Assembly: GCA_022925895.1 (NCBI GenBank)
Contig: JAKSYS010000021.1
Location: 62,001-126,000 of the forward strand
Direction of reading: 5' to 3'
DNA from: Fragilaria crotonensis
Taxonomy: Eukaryota > Bacillariophyta > Fragilariophyceae > Fragilariales > Fragilariaceae
DNA: 64,000 nucleotides
Shown: positions 29,844 to 41,319 of the stretch, piece by piece
How positions within the stretch are numbered: the first letter of the stretch is position 1
How the letters are laid out: every line of letters begins with the position of its first letter
The notes under the pieces: generated by a model
Database searches by the model: none
What the model saw: only the letters and a program-made list of their open reading frames with translations
What the model was told of the DNA's origin: nothing
Position numbers and translations under genes: made by a program

Positions 29844-31844
29844 GTTACCACCTTGACCAACTTTGCCCAACCTGCTCACCATTCAATTTTTCAAGCTCCC
29901 AGGTGCATGGATCCATCAGAATTCACTTCACTCCAGAAGACCTGTAAAGATCTCCATGATTCCATCTTTGCTTATATCTTCAACCTTCCTTTTCACCCTT
30001 CCTCCACAAAGCTCAAGTCTTATTCATACAGCAAGCAGCACCAACAGTGTCAGGAAGAAACCAAGGAGCCTCCCACAATCATACACCCCAGTCATCCTGG
30101 CCTTGAGTCAGAAATCGCCAGTTTTATCTACAGAATCGCTTCCTTCAGTCATCTGCCAACCCTCACTGAGTTCTCTGACTATCTGCAGCATCATTATGAC
30201 CTTGAAGACCTTGTCAAAGTTGCCATCAGGATGACTGGAGATGAACAGTTGATGCCCATTCTTGATTTGCTCCTCGTCGTTCGCAACGTAATCGGACGCC
30301 TAAACGCAAACTTCGAGACGCCAGAAGACCGTCTGCTCGACATCCAGTCCAAATTTGAGCGAATTCCGACAGATGGTTCTCGAGGAATGACTGTTCAAAA
30401 TTTTCCTCCCTCACCCCCGCGCATATTGATGGCCTTCGGCAACTCTGCAGACTCGCGAGCGAAAACTCTGACATGTCATGACCGCAGCGCCGAACTCGGG
30501 ACTCGTAATTTTTGTGCCAAAACTCCGGATTCCGTTCAAACTCCCCTCGCGTCACCGCCGCAGTCTCCTGACAACCGCCGTATTCACAGTCCGTGTTATC
30601 CCGAGACGCCGTCCCCGCGTCCCAACTTCAACGACCATTCGGCAACTGACGCACCCACCCGACCATTTTCCCCGTCCGCTCCGCATCTTGATGACTCCTT
30701 TGAACTCGATACTCATATCCACTTTGCTCCACGATTCCTTACGGCTGCGGAACTAGCATCGGAATCGTACTGTGCTGACGATGATACTGTGAACGCTTCT
30801 ACTGTCGTGGACAGTACGGTTGCCTACTCCAGTCCACCCCGGTGGGCCTACAGAGCCCACAACCCAACTGATCCCAGTCTTTCTTCAGCTTCCTTGAGTG
30901 TTCAGCATCCTGTTGCTATCAAATTGGAAGATTTGCCCAGGTCCCCTGCTTCTGATTGTGCTGATGTTGGTGAAAATTATTACTCCCCCAGTGATAATTC
31001 ACCAACTAAGCCATCTGTTAACTTTTACCCTGCTTCTGACCCTGTTCCTGACCCTGAAATCTTACCTGAAGTTGAAATCATGCCAGAACCCATGATCATT
31101 GAAATCATTGAGGAAGAATTTTTGGAAGAAGGTGCAACTAACCCAATTTTGGAAGCACTTAATGAGCTACCTGAACCTGCAATACAACAATCAGTCCGGA
31201 TGCTACCCTCCCTTTTTCCTGAACCGCCCCTAAGGCATCTGAACCCTCTTGCCCAAGTTCACCAACGCCCTTATGCAATGTTCCAGGACCCAGCGCACCA
31301 TCCATCGTCGGCCTTGATGTTCTCAGAAGCTACGCTGGACAACCCACTGAACGGTACCATCCATCTACGCGACCTACCGCTTTGCATCAAAATCAGCACC
31401 ACTATCGCGGCTTTCTGTCTCAACTTTCTCGCCGCTCCACCGGAAGTTCATCACATCCGCGACATCACGTCACCTGACATGAAGCCTATGTCGCGCCACA
31501 TCACTCTCAGACACCAGATGCCAAGTCCCACCTCCCCTCTGTATTCCCGCGACGACAAGTTCTACCTACTCGGCATGATTCACACTCTGAACCGTGCTAC
31601 CAACTTGCTAACCCAGCATTTCACAGACGAACAACGTTCCCTTTTGACCTTCGGCATCCCGGACAAGTACTACGACATCACCCGCGACTTCTACGAAAAC
31701 CCTCCCTACTGCCCGATGGAAACAAAATGTGCTGTCGGACTCATCTACGCGCTCCGACTCTACTACATAACCCACCACCGCCACAGCACCTACCACCGAC
31801 ACGGATTCCGCCAACGCGACCTCTACCCAAAACACATGTTCCAG
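29844..31844 (+). pseudogene. Element G polyprotein, N-terminal extension part 2
   Basis: Open in one frame from after the 29841 stop to the insertion at 31845 (the frame runs on to 31952 inside the inserted element). It contains a folded-looking start (FTSLQKTCKDLHDSIFAYIF, IASFIYRIASFSHLPTLTEF), a long acidic/Pro-rich middle (DPVPDPEILPEVEIMPEP) and a second helical block (LCIKISTTIAAFCLNFLA, YLLGMIHTLNRATNLLTQHF). I recognise no known domain. It lies upstream of Gag, where typical copia elements have nothing. Confidence 0.6.
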
Positions 31845-31965
31845 GAGGTTCCGGAATATCGTCTTAACTGCTCTTTTGCAGTTCCGTTCAGCAGTAACGG
31901 TGCGATTGTAAACCATCGGACCACGGACTTACGGAAATCAAAGGTCTTTTGATATGAAAACCCTA

Positions 31966-31987
31966 TACTACGGTAGCTACCGTAGTA
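31966..31987. repeat. 22-bp perfect palindrome
   Basis: Centre CGGTAGCTACCG with TACTA/TAGTA extensions; every base pairs with its partner. It lies 120 bases inside the left end of the insertion. Confidence 0.8.
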
Positions 31988-32264
31988 GAGACCTCCGGAC
32001 AGTCAGCCACATAGGTGTTGATGCTGTGGACCGTGGAATGGACATATTCTGATTCGTACGAATTTCGGTCAACTGTTTTGATTAGATGTCCGCCTGTTGA
32101 TCCGACAGAATATATTTTATCGTTCTTCGTTTTCTTCATTAAAGATACATTCCTACTTAGCACAAATCCTACTTACGGGGAAACTATCGAAATGATATAA
32201 ATGAATCGTGAATATGCGTCAGCGATAGGAATCTTGACATTCAGTTTCTTTAAGTTTTTCAAAG

Positions 32265-32525
32265 ATGATTAAGAAGAATTAAGAAGACCCAGAATTTATT
32301 AAGAAGAATTAAGAAGACCGGAAATTAATTAAGAAGATTTAAGAAGAATTAAGAAGACCCAAAATTAATTAAGAAGATTTAAGAAGAATTAAGAAGACCC
32401 AAAATTAATTAAGAAGATTTAAGAAGAATTAAGAAGACCCGAAATTTATTAAGAAGAATTCAGAAGAATTAAGAAGACCCTATATATATTAAGAAGAATT
32501 AAGAAGACTGAAAATGTCTTAAGTA
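32265..32525 (+). repeat. Left 40-bp array built of 10-bp monomers
   Basis: Units such as AAGAAGATTT, AAGAAGAATT, AAGAAGACCC and AAAATTAATT follow each other with exact 10-base spacing. The GACC/GACT landmark recurs at intervals of 30 or 40 bases, so there is a higher-order 40-bp repeat. Related to the array at 35711-35980. Confidence 0.9.
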
Positions 32526-32770
32526 GTTTTAGGGATGTCCGATCAGAAAGAGTTCTGTGCGTAGAATGATGAGTACACGTGTACCAGGCTCGTTTTCTTC
32601 CATGGAAGAAAAGGGCATTCTACTACCTAAATACCGGTAGTAGCTTAGTAGTTGGTGACATTTCACCTAGAATTGACAAAACATTTTTCATACACCATTC
32701 AAGAGTCAGTTGATTATCGATTTACTTATGACGGCGTATTCACCGCCTGAATCACGATAGGATCGGTTTC

Positions 32771-32922
32771 GATTAGAATGCAAGGAAATGACGTCAATGA
32801 TGACGTCACAGTACTGACCCTTTCACGTGCTACCTACGGTCATACAGTACTCCGGCAAGACAGTAACATAGGGAGAGCATGCTGATTGGTACGGCTTGAC
32901 GTCATTTCCTTGCATTCTAATC
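32771..32922. repeat. Inverted repeat pair (26-bp arms), MITE-like
   Basis: Arms at 32771-32796 and 32897-32922 are perfect reverse complements beginning GATTAGAATGCAAGG and ending ATGACGTCA. The 100-base spacer has no coding signal. It may be a small hairpin element within the larger insertion. Confidence 0.75.
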
Positions 32923-35710
32923 GGATCCGATTGGGTTCTATCGCACTCCACACTCAACACAGCACGCATTTATGCGTATATCTACCTCCTACGGAGCATA
33001 CGGAGCGGGTTTGCTGGGTGCTGGACTATGAATATGCATACAGTAGTCCAAGCACTTGTTATGTACAAGTAGTACTCCAGTACTACGAGTAGTGCTGCAG
33101 TACTGTAGGTTTGTCGGCTGTTGCAGTACAAGTACCTGGTACTACCTTGTACTTGTACTTGTACCCCGGTAGACTGTGACTACTGCAGAAGGCAACACGG
33201 TCTATTCGGAGTTCCAGTGACTGTACCACATTAGCATGGTGTCCAATACACGGCAGGTTGGTAGTGGCATGGCTAAAACTGACCTTGGATGGACTACAAT
33301 GGGAAAGAAGACCAAGACTGGAAACCATGGCAGCAGGGTCTCTAAGGTACCATAGCCATGGTACCTAGAAGGATTTGGGATGTGAAGGATACTAAGGTTA
33401 TATTGCTGCTGCACAAACTTCAGTTGGAAGAGAAATCAAGTCTTATTAATAGTACCTCACAAGGAACACCCTTTTGCATTTACTGGGGACCGTATTTGGA
33501 GCACTGATTGAGTATTTTTGCAATTGCCTATTGCTGAAGAATGCTAGGCATCATGAATTTTTAATGTGTTTAAAAGATAGCAACATGAAAACCAGGAAAC
33601 AATGGAGGCTATGTACTACTACAGCTGCTGCTGTACTTGAACACAGTTCTGCCAATGAAAGTTCAAGATATAGGTTATTTATATGTACAATTCTTATATC
33701 TTGTCAAACAGTTCACATTTAACAACAACACCAAAATTGACAAATATGCTGTCCCATGACTTCACCACTTGCATGACAAGCAAGTGAATGGCTCATGTCT
33801 GATTTGCAGTTTGGAGTACACATTGGATGCAAGAGACCCTGGAGATTATGTTGCTCATAATGAACCAAATTTGTGTCTGAAAATGAATGCTTCATTCAAC
33901 TGAGGGGTGCTTTTTGGTTATCGGCGCTTGCAAGCTCACACAATTATTTCAAGTACGTTGAGCTGCCGCTGAACCGGTACTACTATGTGATGATCAGATA
34001 CATCATAGCAAACTGCAACTGCAGTTTAAGATTGCTCATTTCACTCAGTTTACAGCTTGTGTTCAACTATCTTTACCTTTTCAACCATTGAAATGCACTC
34101 ATTTTTCTGGAAACATGGTGAACAAGGAACTTGAACTGTTGCAATTAAGCCCAAAAGAGCAACAAGGCAATGCTGGATCTATTAAAGTATTTTGTATCCT
34201 TGGCATCATATTTTGTTGTCAATCGTCTAGTCTCTTCCCCTAGTAGTTTCAGAGTAGTGAAACGAACAAACACGAAACTATTTATGGGGTTTTCAGTACT
34301 TGACAACCACACTGATGTTTCATACTGGCTGCCGGTAGTCAATCCAACTGGCATTTTCACTGGTTTTTCAAGTGCTTTTTCAATTATATCACCTGGTTTT
34401 AAAAGTCATTGTGGCTTTATTATTAAACCTGGAACTTCTTCTTGGGTGACAAGTGGTTTTGTGAAGCCTTTGTATTGGAGTGCCTGCTGCTAAATAAGTA
34501 CTTCAGTACTGAAGTTCCATTCAATGACAAGAAGTATAATACGATGAGATTCATTACTAAATAAAAGAATTATTCACGAAATAACACCGCAGTGGTATCG
34601 ATTAACTAAGGACTAGCTATAAGGAAGGTTGTAAAGTTAGTGACTATCATCAATTTGATGTGGTTTTTTTGAGATATTCTATACCACTTGGTGGTACCAA
34701 AAGTGGTGGTATTTTCCCGTCATTTACTACCTTGTATCAAAATACCACCACTATACCACTTCCACAAGGATGATCCCTCTTCTTCATGAGTTCTCCTTTA
34801 CCAGGTGCTCTAGTAGTAGTGAGTACTTCAGTGCCCACCACTCCACAATACTCCAATACCGCTTGGTTCTTGGTAGGCAGGAGGTTGCCTCAAACATGAT
34901 TGAGCTTTGAAAACATGTATGAAACATAAACACCAGATTGGTGTTAGATTTCTCAGGTATGTGAAAAATGAAGACCATAGTGGTGTGAGGTCTACCAGGA
35001 AAGCATAATAGGGTAGTGTCTTAACAATTAAATGTATTGTGTGGAATTCTTGTTATCTTAAGTGAAATGCTTAATTGGCTCTCACCTTTGATTGATTATG
35101 ACTTAGAATGTAATGTAAAGAAACAAATAATTCATAATCCTGCAAAAAGCTGAGGAAGGGCATCGAGTTAAAAGGAGGGGTAAATAAAGAACTATTCTAA
35201 TAGGAGTAATTGCGGCTACGACTAGTATCATAGCAAGTACTAGCTAAGTAGCAGTTTCATAGTACTTGCGCACTCGCGTACTTTTAAAATTCACCACACT
35301 CTACGCACGGGGTGGTATTTTAAGTTGTATCAAAAGTGAGAATGAGAAAAAGTGCAAGCACTACGTGCTGCAGTACACGTGTAAGTAGGACCATATTCTC
35401 CAACCCACTCCGTACAGCGTACAGTACATAAAAACACGCACTGCTGTATTTGCGCTTCGTGTAGGTAATAAATGTCGTGCTTTGCCTACAAAGCACTGGC
35501 GTACGAGAACGCCGTGCTCCTGTACGAATTGTGAGGACTCTTGTACTGTTCCATACGCGATGAGGATGAAGATTGCTGGTACTGTGCAGTCAGTCACAGA
35601 AAGGGCGTACGTACGGTTCGTGCCAGCCTTTTCAACCTTGCAAACTGCGAACCGGTTGTGTCATCACTGAAGATTTCAGGAGATTGACAAATGCCATGGG
35701 AGATATCAAG

Positions 35711-35980
35711 ACTGAAAATGTCTTGAGAACGTTTAAGTTGTATTAAGAAGACTGAAAATGTCTTAAGAAAGTTTAAGAAGAATTAAGAAGACTGAAAATG
35801 TCTTAAGAAAGTTTAAGAAGAATTAAGAAGATCAAAAATATCTTAAGAAAGTTTAAGAAGAATTAAGAAGATCGAAAATAACTTAAGAAAGTTTAAGAAG
35901 AATTAAGAAGATCGAAAATATCTTAAGAAAGTTTAAGAAGGTCCGAAATTACTTAAGAAGATTTAAGAAGGTCCAAGGAA
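35711..35980 (+). repeat. Right 40-bp array built of 10-bp monomers
   Basis: The segment GAAAATGTCTTAAG or its variants recurs at 35711, 35751, 35791, 35831, 35871 and 35911, a period of exactly 40, with 10-base subunits (AAGAAGAATT, TTAAGAAAGT). Same strand and same monomers as the left array. Confidence 0.92.
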
Positions 35981-36390
35981 AAAATCAGAATCGATATCAA
36001 AGATTCCATTGAAAACTTCGGAGTTTCTATATGTTTTCCATGAAGCAATCCGTGAAGATTTTTGAAGTCTATGTTCGGATCGTGACCAATCCAGAAACTA
36101 TAATAAGATATCAGAGCATGCTTCCACGCGAAATGTCAGAGACACGTTAAATGTTATATAGTAGCAATCTACCTTTTGGTATCATTAAGTACGAAGTAAT
36201 ATCGTCTAACGCGAAAGTGTTTTTGAGATTTCCTAAGCGGAGGAGTACTCGAGTACTGTACGGTATTACAGTACTCGTACTCGGAGTGGTTTCTTTTGCG
36301 ATGGAATTCGGAATGACTGCCAATGGAAGATTGATCCCATGTTCAATACTCCGTTATTTGACAGTTAAGACGATATTCCGGAACCTCCAG

Positions 36391-38616
36391 ATTGCAAAAG
36401 ATATCAAGTCTACCGCCGCCGCTCTAAGTTTGTTCCCTGATACCACTACTTTTCGCACGCTCCCCCGATTTGTTAACCATGCCTTCTTTGAAGCCGATCT
36501 TTTCCCTGCCTTTTCCATTCCTTCTTGCGGATTGAAACGCTATCGGAAAATGTTTCACGTGGAATTGAATTTCGCTCGCGCGAATCCCTATCTTGTCGCA
36601 TACGCGAATTCTTTTTGATTGGACGACGAGGAACAACGATTGATCGCCTTGTGAACTGCCCAGACAATCATTTGCCTTGCCTTGTTCGAACATGGTCTGA
36701 TTAATCGCAAGACGCGACGCCGATCAAGGGAACCAGAATTATCCAACATCCGCTTCCATATTGGCAACCTCCCACCTGCAGATCTATTCTTGTCCAACTT
36801 TGCAACCTGCTTCCCCATGATTACCAGGCCCTCTCTTGTTCAATTGGATCTTGATGATGTCAATGATGACACACTTGCAATCAACTATGTGGTCTGCCAA
36901 CCTCTGGACTTCCTCCAACTGTTTACCCTGCAACCAACTGAAGCAAATGAGGAGACCTACTACATGGATGTCTACTCTGACCTCACTCCAGTCTCTACCA
37001 ACGGCATCAACTTCTCGATTGACTTCCTTCCGCACTTCGAGTATATCCTCTACCGAGTTGCGCCACTTGTGAATCCAAAGGACCCGACCGGCATTCTCCC
37101 CAGGAATCATCCTCCTCCCCATGTTATCATGTTCCAAGGCTCCCCACTTGCGTCCAACTCCTACTCTAATGGTTCATCAACTGAGATTGCTAAACCTACA
37201 GCAAGAGCAGGAATCTTCTCCACCACTTTCAACCATGATCAACAACCAATCATCAGCAACAGAGATGGAGAACCCTACAACAGATTGTCAGTCCAAGCTT
37301 TGTTCAAAGCCCAACTTGCCAAACCAATTCTTTCCTATCACATTGGCGACCCCGACTGGATTCCAACCAGCGCCGCTAACCTGCGTCGCCACCCTGATTC
37401 CAGTAAGTATCATGTCGCTCGAGATCCCAAAACGGTCCCCTTTTCCTTGGCTATTTGCATGATACCAGTTTTCACAACTGGCCCACTTGAGGAATCAATC
37501 TATCAAGCCTGGGCATTGCCACATCTCATTGATGCCCTCCGTGACCCTGAGATCCAACTGTTCAACAATCATCTTTCTTATTATTATAATGAGAAAGAGT
37601 CTCATCCTGAGTTTCCATTCATTGATCAAATGGGACCTGATTCACCCTTTTCAGCCAATGGCTACAACGGTGAGTCTAGTCTACAATGTCTGTCTTATCC
37701 TGGTTGTTATGCTGGTTACTTACCTTTTTCTATCTGTGATAGCCTAGGCTGTCCCAATCAGATGGAATTAGTTGCAAGTAACAATATAATTACCTTCCAA
37801 CAGGATAATACTACATTTTCTGGACCACATTTTGCATGCCTTGCCGTAAAAACTCGCCGTTCCGCTTTATTTTCCGATCCGACTCGAACCCCGGACCCCC
37901 AGCACGAAATCCCTGCACAAAACGACCCGCAAAACGAAAATCTTGCAGCAAACGACCCTGAAACTACAATTTTCACTCACGACGAACCTGACAGCAAAAT
38001 ACCCACACAAAGTGACACTACCAGCGAAAATCCAACGCAAAACGACGCGCACAGCACGGAAACTCACTCCCAACAACTAATTTCCGACGCGGAAACTACA
38101 AACGACGAACACGCACAAGAAACTCAACAACTGCCCGGAACTCAACCAAATTTCGCATTCTTACCACCAAACTCGCCCGAAACAAGCAGTTCACACACCG
38201 AAACACCCTCTAACTCGCCTCCAACTGCAAAATCAACAACTGGCCCTCTTCAACGCATTTCTGATGCATTTTCAGGCATTCTCACGCCGAAAAACGCAAA
38301 ATTGCCTCACTATCCGGCCACAACCGACTCGAACCCACAACCTCCGATTTCAACAACTTTTCCGACGACGCCCAAAATTATACCTTCCAAAAGCTTACCA
38401 CCCCGGAATTCGAACCCTCAACCACCAAATCCGTCACAAAATCTTTCGCAACACCAAACTCAACAAAGAGAAATTATTCAACCTCCCAATACGAAATCTA
38501 CCAAATCTACACCAAAAGCAGCCAATTCTGAAAATGATCACCAAACTCCCCCAGAAACTCAAAAACTCGCTTCCGCACGCCCAACTCCGCGCCAGGCGAC
38601 CCATGCCACGTTTTAA
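36391..38616 (+). pseudogene. Element G polyprotein, N-terminal extension part 3
   Basis: Resumes after the TCCAG duplication (QIAKDIKSTAAALSLFP) in one frame with stops at 36616 and 36652, then 644 open codons to a UAA at 38614. Contents: helical segment (FHIGNLPPADLFLSNFATC), an aromatic/acidic block (NFSIDFLPHFEYILYRVAP), then a long Asn/Thr/Gln/Pro-rich tail repeating D-P-E/N-P-T-Q-N motifs. No domain recognised. The same frame continues past 38614 into Gag, so this was one polyprotein. Confidence 0.6.
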
Positions 38617-41190
38617 TACCCACCAACTGTCGACACCTTCTTTGACGACGACACCGATCATGATTCAGAGCAAGAACCAAAACACATCCAGCACACATCA
38701 CCTGATGCACTCACATCCTCCACGCGAACCGACTTCACTTATCCCCCGATTGAAGACCTAACCAAGACGCTTTTGAAGTACGCCAAAAATGCAAACCTCC
38801 GCAAATTGGCTTACCCAACCGATCTTCAAGCACGCCGCCGCCATTTTAACACCTTCATCGACAACCTTCGAATTGTTTGCAACATTTCCCCGTGGACGCG
38901 CCAAGTCTTTGATCTTTGGCCGAAACAAGTCTCTTATTCACACCCATTTGTTGGCACCGCACTTTACAACCTGATCTTTACAAACGTCTGCGATCCTTGC
39001 CAAAAACACATCACTGATGGCCCACCAGACGCCCGCACCGCGATTCTTACTCTACGACGCCATTGTGCACCGCTAACTCCTGATCATGTTGAGCGAACTC
39101 GCGAAGCCTTTTGTTCCATCAAACAACCACATCATGAAGTCGCCACATCTTACCTTAACCGCATCCGCATCCTTACGCGCGACTGCTATCATGCTGGAAT
39201 CCCCAACACCGACGCCGAACTTATCAAACGCACCGTTTGTGGTGGAAGCAATCACTCCTTTTACGCCGCATCTTATCAATGCTTCGACGCCGATATCCGT
39301 CAAGCTGAACTAAACGACGAAGCTCTGCCACCATTTGCCAAACTTGAGAGCCATCTCCTCAACATTGACGAATCCCGTGGTCTCACACTACTGTCTCAGA
39401 ATCAACGCAACTACAATCAGCACGCACATTCTACCCGTCAACAATCTCACCATTTTCAATCGCGCCACCCCCAAACTACCCATCGTGTTTTCACACAACG
39501 TCAACAACAAGCTTTCAGCTCCATCCTCCGCCCATATTCAAACCCTAATGGCAACAATCAAAACCAAAGTCATCCACCAAGACCACCACAAAACCATTCG
39601 CGCCCGTTCCGACCTCCTACAAATCCTTCGCGACCACCTTTCAACAATCCAAATCAACGACGCCCACCACCTCCTTCACCACGCCCGTCCAACCAACACC
39701 AACGAAACAACCGACCACCTTTCCGACCAACGTCGAATCCAAATCAACGACCATCACCCAATGGATCTAACATAAATCAATCGCGCAACGCTGCATCCAA
39801 CGCCGCTACCATTGTCTGCAATAACTGCGGACGCCTCGGCCACTATTCGCATAACTGTACCAACCCAAGATCCAACCAAAACAATTGCGCATCCAACCCG
39901 CAACGCTCCACCAACAATGAAAACGCTGCTCCTCGCAATCAACAATGCACTTACTTTGTTACTGACTCTAGCCAAAACTCCCAAGATCATTCAAGATACC
40001 ATCACCAAGCTTTCAAAGCTTCTTCCCTTGATCACCTTGATGATCAACCAGACTACATCCCATGGCCCAATCCCAACCTACCTCAGATGACTATCAATCA
40101 ACCCCTACTTGATAGAGATTATCTTCCAACTGCCAACCATGCTCCTCCCAACTCTGGAGCCACAGCTTATTTCCCTGATGATCCCCAATCACCATACCAA
40201 AGATTTGGTCCCCCACTCCTTGCAAACTGGCTACCTGACAGTGGTGCTACCAGTCATTATACTCCACTTTTCAGCAACCTCAGTGATGTTGAACCTTGCA
40301 GTGTCCCAATCTCCCTAGCTGATGGCAGCACCAAGATGTCTACCCACAAAGGCACAACTGAATGTCACTTCACCACTGATGATGGCCTCAAATCCATCCT
40401 AGGTCTCACTGATGTCTACTTTGTTGAAGGCCTAAGTCACAGACTACTCTCCCTGACTGCTCTATCATGCACTCAAAACTTCAGTGTCCTGATCAAGAAC
40501 AGAGCTACCACCATTCAACTCCCAAATGGCTCCACTTACACTTGGCCAATTATCACCAGAGAAGTACCAACCCCACACCAAGCCTTTTCAACCACTTCCA
40601 ACCCCAAAGAACCCTTTGACCTTGACTCTGAACCAGAAGAGCAACACTTTGATGACACTACAACTCCCATTGATACTGATCAACGCCGCTCAGTCACCGC
40701 CTTACCTTTGGAACTGATCATGTTCTCACACCTACTGTTGACCACAACTCCTGGCCTCTCCGCATTTCAATCAGTCAAAAACGCGCCAGAAACAAAACAC
40801 CTCAACGCCAAGGCACCGAACCCTTCCATTGCCTTCATCTCGACCTTATACCTTATGCGCAATCCTTTCCGCTATGGTCTCACCACCAATTCCAACTACT
40901 CAGCCTATCTGTTTATTGTCAAAACTCCAGGCAAACTAACAGGTTGGATTGGTCTTCCAACTGAAAGCACAACTTCCATCCTTATTGCTCAAAAGCAATG
41001 GCTTACTGACACAGAACTCCTTGGCCGCACCCAATCCGTCCGTTTTATCCGCACTGATGCTGGATCTGCTTTTACATCAACAAAATTCATCTCTGAATGC
41101 ACCTCACTTGGAATCAAAGTTGAAGCTGCAGTCCCTGAACATCAAGAAATGAATGGTATTTGTGAAGCAAAATGGCGTGAAGTCCACAAC
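38617..41190 (+). pseudogene. Element G Gag, protease and integrase core
   Basis: In the frame of 38773-41196. Gag core (LRIVCNISPWTRQVFDLWPK ... CHAGIPNTDAELIKRTV), Asn/Pro-rich linker, CCHC knuckle at about residue 348 (CNNCGRLGHYSHNC), retropepsin Asp489 in LPDSGATSHY, a degenerate pre-integrase segment, then integrase with Asp762 (IRTDAGSAFTS) and Glu798 (NGICEAKW). The first integrase Asp is not evident: the expected position reads FISTLYLMRNPF. The frame is cut at 41194 by a stop inside the inserted MITE. Confidence 0.85.
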
Positions 41191-41319
41191 GAATAAATAC
41201 CCAATACGCATTAAAGTATGCCAATATGCATTAAACCATGGTACTGTACACAAATGTCTACAGTACCGTGTATGAGGGACTGTCGAATTTTGCGTTTAAT
41301 GCAAATAGGGTATAGAGCC
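41191..41319. mobile_element. 129-bp MITE with 9-bp target duplication
   Basis: GTCCACAAC flanks it at 41182-41190 and 41320-41328. Ends are imperfect inverted repeats sharing ATACCC-N-AT-N-N-GCATTAAA. The interior is too short for a gene. A 9-bp duplication suggests a Mutator-like family. Length plus duplication is a multiple of three, so only its internal UAA interrupts the integrase. Confidence 0.85.

Larger units (their letters stand above)
31845..36385. mobile_element. Non-coding 4541-bp insertion with short TIRs inside element G
   Basis: Left end GAGGTTCCGGAATATCG (31845-) and right end ...CGATATTCCGGAACC (-36385) are inverted repeats of about 24-26 bases. Both sides are flanked by TCCAG (31840-31844 and 36386-36390), a 5-bp duplication whose removal rejoins the polyprotein frame exactly. 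No frame longer than about 155 codons and none recognisable, so it is a non-autonomous DNA element. Arrays of 40-bp repeats lie about 410 bases from the left and 400 from the right end. The interior has GTACT-rich simple sequence and a 26-bp inverted repeat pair. Confidence 0.75.

Noticed and set aside
32265-32525. Repeat arrays considered as a CRISPR array
   Set aside because: Units are directly contiguous 10/40-bp repeats without unique spacers, and the context is eukaryotic.
33000-33200. GTACT-rich stretch considered as a structured RNA
   Set aside because: Only simple-sequence palindromes such as CAAGTACCTGGTACTACCTTG; no defined fold or conservation evidence.
41218-41319. ATG at 41218 as the start of a separate integrase-RT protein
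   Set aside because: It lies in the inserted MITE; the frame is the continuation of the upstream polyprotein.
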